Positions 42,201 through 49,608 of a stretch of 52,880 nucleotides of DNA are shown here, in pieces. A model generated the notes under the pieces. That model had not been told where the DNA came from. It worked only from the letters and a program-made list of their open reading frames with translations, and did no database searches. Source of the stretch: Paracoccaceae bacterium (GTDB lineage: Bacteria > Pseudomonadota > Alphaproteobacteria > Rhodobacterales > Rhodobacteraceae); NCBI GenBank assembly GCA_023259435.1, contig JALRHZ010000004.1:1-52880 (forward strand), in the 5' to 3' direction. The first letter of the stretch is position 1. Each line of letters opens with the position of its first letter. Both the position numbers and the translations under genes were made by a program.

Positions 42201-45187
42201 CAACTTGGGATGGAACCAAATCCGAAAGCGGTACCGTGACCTTTACGAATGATGATGGTCAAACCGTTACGGTCAACTTCTCAGAAATTGAGAATATTGT
42301 TGGTGTTGGTCCAGACGGCATTGTCGACGGTGAAGACTTCGGTGAAAACATGTTCATCGGCTACAACGACCAAAATGGTCCAACCGACGGTGGTGGTGAC
42401 CAGATCACAGGTGGTGACGATACCATCATGGGTAACGGTGGCAATGACATCATCGACGGCAATGGTGGTGACGACCTTATCGATGGTGGTGCGGATAACG
42501 ACTTGATTATCGGAGCCGAAGGCACAGATACGATGCTTGGCGGTACGGGATCGGACACTATTTATGGTAGCGATGGTCTTGAAAGTGGTAATGCGGATGT
42601 CATTGACGGCGGTGCTGGTGATGATGACATCTACTTTACGGCAAGTGATCAAGTATCCGGTGGTTCTGGTGACGATGAGTTCTATGTCGATCCGGGTGAT
42701 GTTGCAGGTGGAATGACCGTTATTGACGGTGGCAGTGACGCAACAGATGGTAATCCAGATGACAACGCGAACGGCAATAGCGGCGATACGTTGAATCTGG
42801 ACGGTGCGACAAACGGAGTCGAAATCACTTTCACCGCCGATCCAGAAGCGGGAACTGTGAATGGTTTGGATGGGGACATCCTACCAGACATTAGTTTCTC
42901 TGAAATCGAGAATGTTATTGCGACATCTAACAACGACACGATTGACGGTTCTGCGGCAACCGGTCCGTTGAATATCGATGCAGGCGCAGGTGATGATAGC
43001 GTTTCAGGCGGCACTGGTGATGACGTCCTCGATGGCGGAGCCGGGAAAGACACCATTGATGGCGGCGAAGGCGATGACTTTATCGATTTCGGTGTCGGCG
43101 ATGGCGTCGAAGATGTAGCTGTTTTGGAAAATGGCGATGGTAATGACACGATCAAAGGGTTTGAGGCTCCGACTGATAATGGGGATGGAACCTATGGTCC
43201 TCAAGATCAACTAGATGTCACAGGTCTGACTGATCCCACAACGGGCGACCCGGTTGTGACAACTGATGTGACAATTACGCCGGATGGCAATGGCAACACA
43301 ACCTTGACATTCCCTGATGGGACTTCGGTTGAATTGTTGGGTGTTACGTCACCATCGACGGATCCTACGGATCCTGCGACGGAGAGTTGGTTGAATGCGA
43401 TTGGTATTCCAAGTCCATCTGTTCAGCCGAACTATATCGTTGAGGGGACTGCTGGTGGTGATCTGATTAATGGATCATACACAGGTGACCCAGAAGGTGA
43501 CATGGTCGATGCCAATGACAACCAGACGGGCACCAATGACGACAGCATCGAAGCGGGTGCGGGTGACGATACCGTTATTGCAGGCGCGGGCGATGATACA
43601 GTCCAAGCTGGCGAAGGGGATGACAGCGTCGAAGGTGGTGCAGGCAACGATAGCATCTTTGGCTTTGAAGGCTCTGACACTGTCGACGGTGGGGACGGGG
43701 ATGATTATATCAACACCCGCACCAGCCCAGGCACAGGTGTTCCTGATATCGGCTATGTGCATCCGACAGATGGCAGCTATAGCTACCCATCAGACCTCGA
43801 TCCAAACAATGACCGCGACAGCGTTCTTGGTGGTGATGGCAACGATACGATCCTGACCGGTGACGATGCGGATACCATTGACGGTGGCACCGGAGCGGAC
43901 CAAATCGATGCGGGCTTTGATGCTGACCAAGTTCTTGGCGGTGCCGGTGCCGATAGCATCCAAGGTGGCGAAGGTGCGGATACCATTGACGGCGGCGACG
44001 ATGACGACGTCATCTATGGTGGTGTCTCGCTTTTGGATCCAACCTATACCGAAAGCCTCAACTATGAGATTGAGGACGTCAACGGCGATACGGATACATC
44101 CCACAATAGCGATTATTTGATCGGTGGCGCGGGCAATGACCGGATCTATGGCCAAGACGACAGCGATACGTTGGAAGGTGGCACTGGCAACGACACGCTG
44201 GATGGCGGCATCGATGATGACGTTCTTACAGGTGGCGCAGGGGACGATGTCCTCACCGGTGGCCAAGGCAACGATGTCTTTACCTTTGACAACGATGGCG
44301 ATGACACGATCACCGACTTTGGCGCGGGGATCACAGGGGATGCCAATGATGGCACCGACCAGACCGACAACGATTTTGTTGATCTATCGGCCTATTACGA
44401 TGGCATCAGCGAGGTCCGCGCTGACCTTGCCGACGACGGTATCCTGAACCAATCCAACAGCACCGCCAACGGCGGTACCGTGGATTATTCGGATAACACG
44501 GCGATGACAGGCAGCTTGACCCTCACAGGGGCCACAGCCGGTGATCTGACTTATGACACTACAAACGTCATGTGCTTTACCGCAGGAACGTTGATCAAAA
44601 CGATCGAAGGACCAAAAGCTGCGGAAGAGATCCGTCAAGGTGATCTGGTCTGGACCAAAGACGATGGCTTCCAGCCGGTGCGTTGGAGTGGCACACGCCG
44701 CTTTGGCTCCGAGATGCTGGAGGCGTATGACAACCTGCGTCCAATCCGGATCAAAGCACACAGCCTTGGCCGTGGTTTGCCCCAGCGCGATCTGTTGGTG
44801 AGCCAACAGCACCGCATGTTGGTCAACTCGCGCATCACTCAGCGGATGACCGATGAGGATGAGGTTTTGGTTGCGGCCAAACATCTGTTGCAGGTCAACG
44901 GGATCGATGTGGATCGGGCGTCCGAGGGCGTGACCTATGTGCACTTCCTCTTTGATCGCCATCAGATCGTCGAGGCCGAAGGAGCGGAAACAGAAAGCCT
45001 GTTCACCGGACCAGAAGCGTTGAAAACCGTGACACCCGAAGCGCGGGAAGAAATCCTAACACTCTTCCCAGAGCTCACAGACATGGACCACAGAAAACTC
45101 CCCTCGGCACGACCCATCCTGTCAGGCCGAAAAGGACGCAAACTGGCCCAACGTCACAAACAAAACAGAAAACATCTGACGCAGTAA
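36242..45187 (+). CDS. giant RTX protein with propeller-like regions and a C-terminal Hint domain
   Basis: 2981-residue, very acidic protein with no Sec signal peptide, as expected for type I secretion. Regions: residues 1-515 propeller-like repeats; 518-640 RTX; about 650-1085 second propeller-like region; 1090-1380 RTX; about 1388-1815 third propeller-like region; 1819-2760 long RTX tract with many GGxGxD units, which bind Ca2+ and fold outside the cell; 2778-2920 Hint_2 domain beginning CFTAGTLIKT; then a basic tail (RKGRKLAQRHKQNRK). The linker IVTGTSGNDxIxG occurs at 518 and 1254, with a variant at 2397. By eye only five Cys occur (596, 1090, 1332, 1819, 2778). The Hint block B has SQQH in place of TxxH, and there is no C-terminal Asn for splicing. 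The substrate or ligand is unknown; no type I secretion genes are nearby. Confidence 0.9.
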   Translation: MAINSANEMDTLVWTQVSDQFGDIQVTGSDYYTDLTVETIDGVTYVVLTSTDGDVELYRYDLTTSSLKMLATHQGSNTTSDLTLRDMNDPQLLSVDGKIAIVGGDENGNLMAYTYDPALGDSTVDNDNRLVEELSFETSIFGRGRDESFQFQAGNGETYLLFQQGNGSYDGGQVTTDASGNLTWDAHVVSGRDADNVLHNALFQETHSTIYAADAIHTSGLNGASFVQIDDNTVYEYVAATGATRSSAIKIVKWQVDETTGQLSGSQVLYSDGTTYQDLNDAGYTTHPYPDVSPFDGTSGPLDWDYLYDVSGLVAQNTSSTTAGDVDEGQLRNIMNAEAFTVDGKQYLFVGGYVSGGASIYEIDPVTGMPSTFIDHVESATSSTSDDDDDWFSTGEEWNDITVQRVDASGEYVITVLGQSSAIHFGFDPNGGHSSTDPNSTGALTWIGTEGDEKTATSIANYDTDGVNYLGWTDPNSNTSQLNGYEVLPDGQVLALNDQGVWLADAGVTDVKSLSAGDYIVTGTSGNDLIDGTYDQDPDGDFVDNNDGNPNSPGVGDDDSIVAGDGNDTINGGLGSDTMLGEGGDDTFVLTDGDGCDSIVGGETGETGGDTLDASALTSGVNVTMTGAESGNLSVGGAAGATGISSTDGAAYIDPTNWISGTPEITEFSYPNGSPDAPADNISIRRTDLGDLEHMVIDGQDYLVASATNGLQIFEVDPDTGDLIKGQTLVHIDPWVATDETSQTYGHQLTVFNVTASDGSERLMMMAQAKNSAFLYSYDNATGEWSQTEQVDPSDLGVTGWTETTNMVSNMGIHTAADGTTYLYYGTRAGGHQGITRFEVDGDSGTVDVANSTFYATPSGFHESGMRVINLEDGTSKIISAASNIWTTGTFQEDNLVIYDIDVDGNVTNPSNSTLLDQGELDTAELAYRMLREDNFVDPNGNIVIAGGGRISIIDPTTNSLVATYEQDRIWHGVDYSLDDQGNLYVSGRATASGSYQQDPWTMVLDLDDYSMVAEGAATGAQLNYSQINHTGQGHEAIFVTTTSGQSFYYEYGGTEADTAGSDSSQWIAKTSSALAEATTPTALGGGDQCATFEEIENLTLTEFDDTFVGAEGDDSVDGGAGNDSLAGGAGSDTLIGGEGSDTIDGGDGDDNIGIGGGDVASGGSGDDLFVVDPSLPDTGPITVVGGETGEDLTDPTNGGAGDTLDLRGLQNVQVVYDPNNPEAGTATYTNDDGQVVTINFSEIENVLTDPTSDYIVTGTSGDDTINGSYLGDNDGDIVDNNDGNPNSPNVGDDDSIVAGSGNDLIDGQAGNDTMLGEGGDDTFLNVDGDGCDSIVGGETEETTGDTLDLSGAAAGVSVTYTGAEAGTFGFAGEGMSEATGSVSSTGTDPYLDPTNVYEGYGFISTDVVVGHTDNDDLEHIVVDGQDYIIMSGATGVEIWAMDATTGELTKSQSLALPETSDQGRSGIDLVNMTNDAGETNTFMYVQSLNFVNVFSLDSATGQWSTVTGYNYGDMPSSGGNENTGLSGYSEVLTVADGTTYLYTTSAYLNSPDNYISRFELDANTGEVVLSSQEIFNATSNGGLSIGQVSSGTQIVETDAGYKYLTTDGPDKISVFEMDSAGNILPGRTVIDLTTTGNVADAYEMLQNDVFMDANGNLIMGSGYTGGNGVGDGGTVLVIDPTDNSILAQHHISNMGSGPTYSVDDNGNIYITTTARSGVSDTSPHTTVISGGDYALLASGFDQDGGFIGTTTSADGQYYGAHDNILVTTVDGNSFLVQANAHGAIDGPSSWVPWITTSASSLTSATGGFVAGGTMPDECNTFEEIENIVLTEFDDTVVGSEGDDNITAGGGNDSVTAGGGDDTIDGGEGDDTIDGGTGNDSLIGGGGSDSITGGEGTDTIDGGAGADTLDGGAGDDDIVAGGGDTALGGSGDDEFTIDASVPDTGPITIVGGETGEDLTDPTNGGDGDTLDLTGLQDVVVTYDQTDPTWDGTKSESGTVTFTNDDGQTVTVNFSEIENIVGVGPDGIVDGEDFGENMFIGYNDQNGPTDGGGDQITGGDDTIMGNGGNDIIDGNGGDDLIDGGADNDLIIGAEGTDTMLGGTGSDTIYGSDGLESGNADVIDGGAGDDDIYFTASDQVSGGSGDDEFYVDPGDVAGGMTVIDGGSDATDGNPDDNANGNSGDTLNLDGATNGVEITFTADPEAGTVNGLDGDILPDISFSEIENVIATSNNDTIDGSAATGPLNIDAGAGDDSVSGGTGDDVLDGGAGKDTIDGGEGDDFIDFGVGDGVEDVAVLENGDGNDTIKGFEAPTDNGDGTYGPQDQLDVTGLTDPTTGDPVVTTDVTITPDGNGNTTLTFPDGTSVELLGVTSPSTDPTDPATESWLNAIGIPSPSVQPNYIVEGTAGGDLINGSYTGDPEGDMVDANDNQTGTNDDSIEAGAGDDTVIAGAGDDTVQAGEGDDSVEGGAGNDSIFGFEGSDTVDGGDGDDYINTRTSPGTGVPDIGYVHPTDGSYSYPSDLDPNNDRDSVLGGDGNDTILTGDDADTIDGGTGADQIDAGFDADQVLGGAGADSIQGGEGADTIDGGDDDDVIYGGVSLLDPTYTESLNYEIEDVNGDTDTSHNSDYLIGGAGNDRIYGQDDSDTLEGGTGNDTLDGGIDDDVLTGGAGDDVLTGGQGNDVFTFDNDGDDTITDFGAGITGDANDGTDQTDNDFVDLSAYYDGISEVRADLADDGILNQSNSTANGGTVDYSDNTAMTGSLTLTGATAGDLTYDTTNVMCFTAGTLIKTIEGPKAAEEIRQGDLVWTKDDGFQPVRWSGTRRFGSEMLEAYDNLRPIRIKAHSLGRGLPQRDLLVSQQHRMLVNSRITQRMTDEDEVLVAAKHLLQVNGIDVDRASEGVTYVHFLFDRHQIVEAEGAETESLFTGPEALKTVTPEAREEILTLFPELTDMDHRKLPSARPILSGRKGRKLAQRHKQNRKHLTQ

Positions 45188-45193
45188 AAGAAA

Positions 45194-45263
45194 AGCACCC
45201 GTACCAAGCAACGGGTGCTGATGAAAACCAGCAACAGCCGCGTGTCTCAATGCGGCTGTTGCT
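45194..45263 (+). terminator. tandem stem-loops after the RTX gene
   Basis: Hairpin 1: AGCACCCGT (45194-45202) with ACGGGTGCT (45211-45219). Hairpin 2: AGCAACAGCCGC (45230-45241) with GCGGCTGTTGCT (45252-45263), a perfect 12-bp stem. No run of T follows either, so they may terminate with Rho or protect the mRNA end. Confidence 0.6.
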
Positions 45264-45339
45264 ATCTCTAGTTGGGCATACGAACAGCTAAGATTTCCTG
45301 CGATTTAACCGTTGCAACTTGTATTACTTGGAGATTCCG

Positions 45340-46404
45340 ATGGTGACCTACACCCTTGACGCATGGCGCATTGATAACGCAACAAATATGACGGGCGGGG
45401 ACGCCGATGTCGCGGGCAAAACATTATCCGTTCAATCGGCCACCATTAACGACAATGGTGACGGGGGTATTTACGACACCTCGACGTCCGAGTGGGAAAC
45501 TTTGTCAGGTGGGTCCTTTATGGGGACGTCTTCCATGGATGTTGATGGGGTGTCATATGATCTTACTGGAAACGTAAATTACGGCACACTTACTTTCGCA
45601 AACGGTGCAACATTAACAAATGTTTATTTTGTTGAACTTACAACGCGAGCTGACCCAAATGTGCAAACAATGTTAGCGTTTCAGTCACCGTCTTCTGTAA
45701 TCACAGGGGATATCTATTCGTCGGGTATTACATCCTATTCAATTGTTTCAAAGGATATGCCCTATACAGATATTGTCACGGTTGCTCCGCCGCCTCCGAT
45801 TTGCTTTACAACTGGCACCCTGATCGCAACACCAGATGGCGAGATTGCGATCGAAAATCTGAAGGTTGGGGATCGTGTTTTGAATGCTGCGGGCGAAGCG
45901 GTTGAGCTTCGGTGGATAGGCACGCGTCATGTTGACGGATCTATGTTGGCGCAGTTTCCAAAACTGCGACCTATTCGCATTACTAAAGATGCTTTGGGAC
46001 ACGGGATACCTTCGCAAGACTTGCTTGTATCGCGTCAGCATCGGTTCCTTGTGTCCTCAGCAATAGCACATCGTCTTTTTAACGGGGACGTTTTGGTTGC
46101 GGCAATCCATCTGACAGAATTACCTGGCATATTTATCGATGACAGCGTCGATAGCGTGTCTTATGTGCACTTTTTGTGTGATGAACATGAAATTGTCACA
46201 GCGCATGGGGCCGCTGCTGAAAGTTTGTATCTAGGGGATCAAGCATTGCAATCCTTGTCACAAGAAGCGATTGAGGAAATCAAAAAACTGTTCCCAAACC
46301 TTGATCAAGATCTGCGTGCACTTGATTGTATGATCGCCGATGGGCGGGCACAAAAACGTTTGGTGCAAGAACATATTATGTCAGATCAACCTCTAATCGG
46401 ATAG
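45340..46404 (+). CDS. Hint domain-containing protein
   Basis: 354-residue protein. The first 160 residues are a non-recognised acidic beta-rich segment starting MVTYTLDAWRIDNATNMTG. The C-terminal half is a Hint_2 domain (about 165-330) starting CFTTGTLIATPDGEIAIEN, with LLVSRQHRFLVSS (block-B-like His) and VHFLCDEHEIV. It aligns with the Hint domain of the RTX protein next door (shared LRPIRI, QDLLVS/RDLLVS and YVHFL). The start at 45340 is chosen for the GGAG seven bases upstream; a TTG at 45319 is in frame but weak. Hint domains catalyse N-to-S acyl shift and cleavage or splicing; that function in Hint_2 is not established. No RTX repeats are present. Confidence 0.85.
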   Translation: MVTYTLDAWRIDNATNMTGGDADVAGKTLSVQSATINDNGDGGIYDTSTSEWETLSGGSFMGTSSMDVDGVSYDLTGNVNYGTLTFANGATLTNVYFVELTTRADPNVQTMLAFQSPSSVITGDIYSSGITSYSIVSKDMPYTDIVTVAPPPPICFTTGTLIATPDGEIAIENLKVGDRVLNAAGEAVELRWIGTRHVDGSMLAQFPKLRPIRITKDALGHGIPSQDLLVSRQHRFLVSSAIAHRLFNGDVLVAAIHLTELPGIFIDDSVDSVSYVHFLCDEHEIVTAHGAAAESLYLGDQALQSLSQEAIEEIKKLFPNLDQDLRALDCMIADGRAQKRLVQEHIMSDQPLIG

Positions 46405-46469
46405 AGCCGGGTACAGTTTATCACGTTGCGGAATAACATGACGTGGTTGAAAGCGGTTGAAACTTGGCA

Positions 46470-46694
46470 ATGGTGCGGTATGTCTTTGTGATCTGGTGGG
46501 ATCTGTTCCGACAGATCATAAAACAGGACATGTCATGCGCACACACACTGACGGCATCCTACGTTTGGGATATCGAAATACTAGACATCGATCGGGCATT
46601 CTGCGGAAGGTATCCCTGTGTTGCTCCTCGTACGGTGTACCGCGCGGCAGACGGATATTTAGTGACGATGTGTGGACTTGAAGATGTCAAATGA
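46470..46694 (+). CDS. possible small hypothetical protein overlapping the Stealth gene
   Basis: 74-residue frame from the ATG at 46470 (MVRYVFVIWWDLFRQ), not recognised. Its end overlaps the Stealth start by 11 bases, which would allow coupled translation. The ribosome-binding site is weak and composition is not clearly coding, so this may simply be promoter DNA for the following gene. Confidence 0.3.
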   Translation: MVRYVFVIWWDLFRQIIKQDMSCAHTLTASYVWDIEILDIDRAFCGRYPCVAPRTVYRAADGYLVTMCGLEDVK

Positions 46695-47661
46695 ACCGAT
46701 TGATGCAATCATTACTTGGGTGGATGGAAACGACCCAAAACTGAAAGCAAAACAGGCGCAGTATTTTACACCCGCAAAAAATGACGACACACAGTCCTCG
46801 TCTCGTTTTGTTGACACGGGTGAATTGTATTACTGTATTTCCTCAATTTTGAAATTCGCTCCGTTCATCCGGAATATCTTCATTGTCACAGATGATCAGT
46901 ACCCTCATGCGCATTTAGCGCGGATCAAAAATCGATTTGGTGAGGAGGTTATGGAACAGATCAAGATTGTTGATCATCGCGAAATTTTCCGTGGGTATGA
47001 AAATCACCTGCCGACATTTAATAGCCGTAGTATTGAAACCATGTTGTTCCGAGTTCCTGGCGCGGCAAAGAACTGTGTGTATTTCAATGATGATATGTTT
47101 ATAGCGCGGCCGCTAACGCCCGAGGACTTTTTTCAAAATAACCGACCCGTAATTTACGCAAGTTGGAAAAGCTCTTTCCTTCCAAGACTGACGAAAAAAA
47201 TAAGACAAACCAACTATCTGCAAAGACTTGGCATAAAACTTCGAAAACTAAGTTATAAGGAAACGCAGTGTTTTTCTTTTACAACTCTTGGGATAAAGTC
47301 GCAGTATCTACAGTTTGACCATTGTCCACATCCATTTTGCCGTGAGACAGTAGGTGATTTTTTTGTAGAGAATGCGGATTTACTCGAGAAAAACATCATT
47401 TACAAAACCAGAAGTGAAAAACAATTTTACCTTATGGCAATTTCCAACGGCCTTGAGGTGCTGAAAGGGAAAGTTGAAACATTCCCGATTTCACTCGTTT
47501 ATTTGAAAATATCAGCAAAACAAAAACAGCTTGAATATGTTGAGCGCAAACAAAAAGAACTGTTAGCAAGGAACCCAAAGTTCTTGTGTATTCAAGAGCT
47601 TGTAACAGCAAGCCCAGCAGCACAAGCTGCGGCCATCAAATGGCTGGATGAGTTGATCTAG
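46684..47661 (+). CDS. Stealth-family sugar phosphotransferase
   Basis: 325-residue protein of the Stealth family (capsular polysaccharide hexose-1-phosphate transferases, related to the human GlcNAc-1-phosphotransferase). Conserved region 1 is IDAIITWVDGNDPKLK (about 6-21). Region 2 spans RNIFIVTDDQYP through NCVYFNDDMFIARPLTPEDFF (about 67-160). HCPHPFCRETVGDF fits the later conserved block. The start at 46684 (MSNEPIDAIITW) is preferred over 46672. Such enzymes link sugars by phosphodiester bonds in surface polymers. Its stop codon shares bases with that of the convergent glycosyltransferase gene (CTAG). Donor and acceptor are unknown. Confidence 0.85.
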   Translation: MSNEPIDAIITWVDGNDPKLKAKQAQYFTPAKNDDTQSSSRFVDTGELYYCISSILKFAPFIRNIFIVTDDQYPHAHLARIKNRFGEEVMEQIKIVDHREIFRGYENHLPTFNSRSIETMLFRVPGAAKNCVYFNDDMFIARPLTPEDFFQNNRPVIYASWKSSFLPRLTKKIRQTNYLQRLGIKLRKLSYKETQCFSFTTLGIKSQYLQFDHCPHPFCRETVGDFFVENADLLEKNIIYKTRSEKQFYLMAISNGLEVLKGKVETFPISLVYLKISAKQKQLEYVERKQKELLARNPKFLCIQELVTASPAAQAAAIKWLDELI

Positions 47662-48503
47662 ACGATATCTCTGAACCGATCAGGGATCGTCACGACATCA
47701 TCTTTCTTTAGATGGCCTGGTTTGTTCCATGCATACCATGGCCGGAACAAAGACATGTGTCGCCGCGCCCACGGGAAAGTTTTATCACCGTCTTTCGGGT
47801 GTGCCTCTTCAACCTGACAATATAGCTCCTCACGCTTTTCTTGATGCTTAGTCCAACCCATTTTCTGTCGGTCTGGATCGTCCAGACGAGCCGCGGACAA
47901 GTCTTGATCAACATTTCCGAAGTGGAAAACAAAGAGATTTGGATCTATTCGAAAGTTCCGTCCTTTGATGCGGTGCTGCCCCGAGCCCCAACGCAGTCTT
48001 TTAAATGTGACCGCGGGTTTCGTATAACGGTGGGAGATAATCGCGTAATTCCGCTGGTTAAGCAAAGGCGCATCCGGTGAAATCGCGGCCTCTTCGGAAG
48101 GTTTTTGAACCACGTCTAAACCAAGTCCAGATAGGGAGGAGACATTATTTTTCCCAGAGAGATATTCAGCAAGAGACAGTCCAAGTTTGGGATCTAAAAC
48201 TACAAATTCGTCAATGTCCACCGCGATCACTATGTCATAGTTCTCATAGAGGCCCCAAGCGATTTGCGTCGTTCTGGCTGCTCTGGATTTCTCCCCTTGC
48301 ACGACTTGCCGAGCTTTGAATGGCACTGAAATTACGTTGATGCCAGTGGCAGAATCTGGGCGCTCTTGGTCAAAGCCATCGATTACCATGTAAAGGGAAT
48401 TTGCGCCAAATTCGCGTGAATAATATTCAATCCAACGTTTGGTAAACATCCTGTCGTTGCGGACAGAGGTGAGCACGGCAATTTTTTTAAGTTTGCTTGA
48501 CAT
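47658..48503 (-). CDS. glycosyltransferase family 2-like protein
   Basis: 281-residue protein of the GT2-like / DUF4422-GT92 group. It opens KKIAVLTSVRNDRMFTKRWIEYYSREFGA, the typical nucleotide-sugar domain start. The DxD motif is VIAVDIDEFVVLD (about 92-104). His and Trp residues in RLRWGSGQHRIKGRNF are usual for this family. The C-terminus is rich in Lys and Arg. No membrane segment is evident. It converges on the Stealth gene with overlapping stop codons. The acceptor is unknown; a role in cell-surface glycan assembly together with the Stealth protein is inference. Confidence 0.8.
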   Translation of the reverse strand: MSSKLKKIAVLTSVRNDRMFTKRWIEYYSREFGANSLYMVIDGFDQERPDSATGINVISVPFKARQVVQGEKSRAARTTQIAWGLYENYDIVIAVDIDEFVVLDPKLGLSLAEYLSGKNNVSSLSGLGLDVVQKPSEEAAISPDAPLLNQRNYAIISHRYTKPAVTFKRLRWGSGQHRIKGRNFRIDPNLFVFHFGNVDQDLSAARLDDPDRQKMGWTKHQEKREELYCQVEEAHPKDGDKTFPWARRHMSLFRPWYAWNKPGHLKKDDVVTIPDRFRDIV

Positions 48504-48600
48504 TCTTTTCTCAATTTTCGACCCAAGTTAGCCATACCGCCCAAAAGCGGAAATTACCATAAGGAGAAAGCAAAGGAATCGAACACTGTCGGAGGTTCAG

Positions 48601-48676
48601 TGGTGAGCCGTGCAGGATTCGAACCTGCGACCCACTGATTAAAAGTCAGTTGCTCTACCAACTGAGCTAACGGCCC
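48601..48676 (-). tRNA. tRNA-Lys (UUU)
   Basis: 76 bases on the minus strand, from GGGCCGT to ACGGCTCACCA with CCA encoded. The acceptor stem pairs fully (one G-U). The D arm has TTAGCTCAGTTGGTAGAGCA, the T arm GCAGGTTCGAATCCTGC, and the anticodon loop is CTTTTAA with anticodon TTT, reading AAA and AAG. Confidence 0.98.
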
Positions 48677-48771
48677 ACTGCCGCGCTTATTATGAAGAGC
48701 CGCCTCAAGGGTCAACCCCGAAAACGAAGAAAATGCGACAATCTCTGGATAAAGTGAATTTCAAGGCGTAT

Positions 48772-49608
48772 ATGGCGCGTATGATGTTAAAAAACTTACC
48801 ATTTATGAAGATGCATGGGTTGGGAAATGACTTTGTTGTGCTGGATGCACGCGATCACCCGATTCCCTTGCCAGAGGCTTTGATCAAGCGCATCGGGCAT
48901 CGCCACTTTGGTGTTGGCTTTGACCAGCTTGCCGTTATCGAATCCGGTACGGCTGATGCGCATTTGGTCTTTTACAACGCCGATGGCTCAATGTCCGCGG
49001 CTTGTGGGAATGCTACGCGGTGCATCGCGCGATTTTTAATGGTGGAGCTCGGAAAAAGTGAGCTAAGCCTGACAACAGAGCGCGGTACCCTATTCGCCAA
49101 AGACCTTGGGAACGGGTTAACTTCTGTAAATATGGGGGCGCCGCAACTTATGTGGCGTGACATTCCGTTGGCATCTGAAATGGACACCTTATATCTCCCG
49201 ATTGAGGGCCAACCGACGGCGACTGGGATGGGAAATCCACATTGTACGTTTTTTGTTGAAAACGCCGAAAACATAGATCTGTCCAAACGCGGTGCCGAAA
49301 TCGAAGTCCATCCACTGTTCCCGCAAAAAACGAATGTCCAATTTGCCTCGATTATTTCTGACAATCATTTGCGTATGCGTGTCTGGGAACGCGGCGTGGG
49401 GGTGACATTGGCCTCTGGTAGCTCGTCATGCGCCACAGCGGTTGCTGCGGCACGGCGGGGTCTAACCGGAAGGTCGGTAACTATTGATCTGGATGGTGGA
49501 CAGATTTCAATAGACTGGCAAGATGACGGTGTTTGGATGACGGGTCCGACGGCACATGTGTTTTCCGGCGAATTCACCTCTGAATTTCTTGGGGCTTTTT
49601 ATGACTGA
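48772..49608 (+). CDS. dapF: diaminopimelate epimerase
   Basis: 278-residue cytosolic PLP-independent epimerase that converts LL- to meso-diaminopimelate for lysine and peptidoglycan. The N-terminal signature FMKMHGLGNDFVVLDAR is present. The two catalytic Cys lie in SAACGNATRC (about residue 75) and SGSSSCATAVAA (about 220-231). The latter has GSSSCAT where many family members have GSGACA, a mild variant. Several in-frame starts exist (48733, 48772, 48781, 48784); 48772 is chosen because AAGG precedes it by six bases and it keeps the usual length. It overlaps mtaB by eight bases. Role and fold are certain. Confidence 0.94.
   Translation: MARMMLKNLPFMKMHGLGNDFVVLDARDHPIPLPEALIKRIGHRHFGVGFDQLAVIESGTADAHLVFYNADGSMSAACGNATRCIARFLMVELGKSELSLTTERGTLFAKDLGNGLTSVNMGAPQLMWRDIPLASEMDTLYLPIEGQPTATGMGNPHCTFFVENAENIDLSKRGAEIEVHPLFPQKTNVQFASIISDNHLRMRVWERGVGVTLASGSSSCATAVAAARRGLTGRSVTIDLDGGQISIDWQDDGVWMTGPTAHVFSGEFTSEFLGAFYD

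Noticed and set aside
36242-45187. Tandem DNA repeats in the RTX gene considered as a possible CRISPR or mobile repeat array
   Set aside because: The repeats are in frame, 27-30 bases per pair of nonapeptides, and encode GGxGxD units. They are coding repeats.
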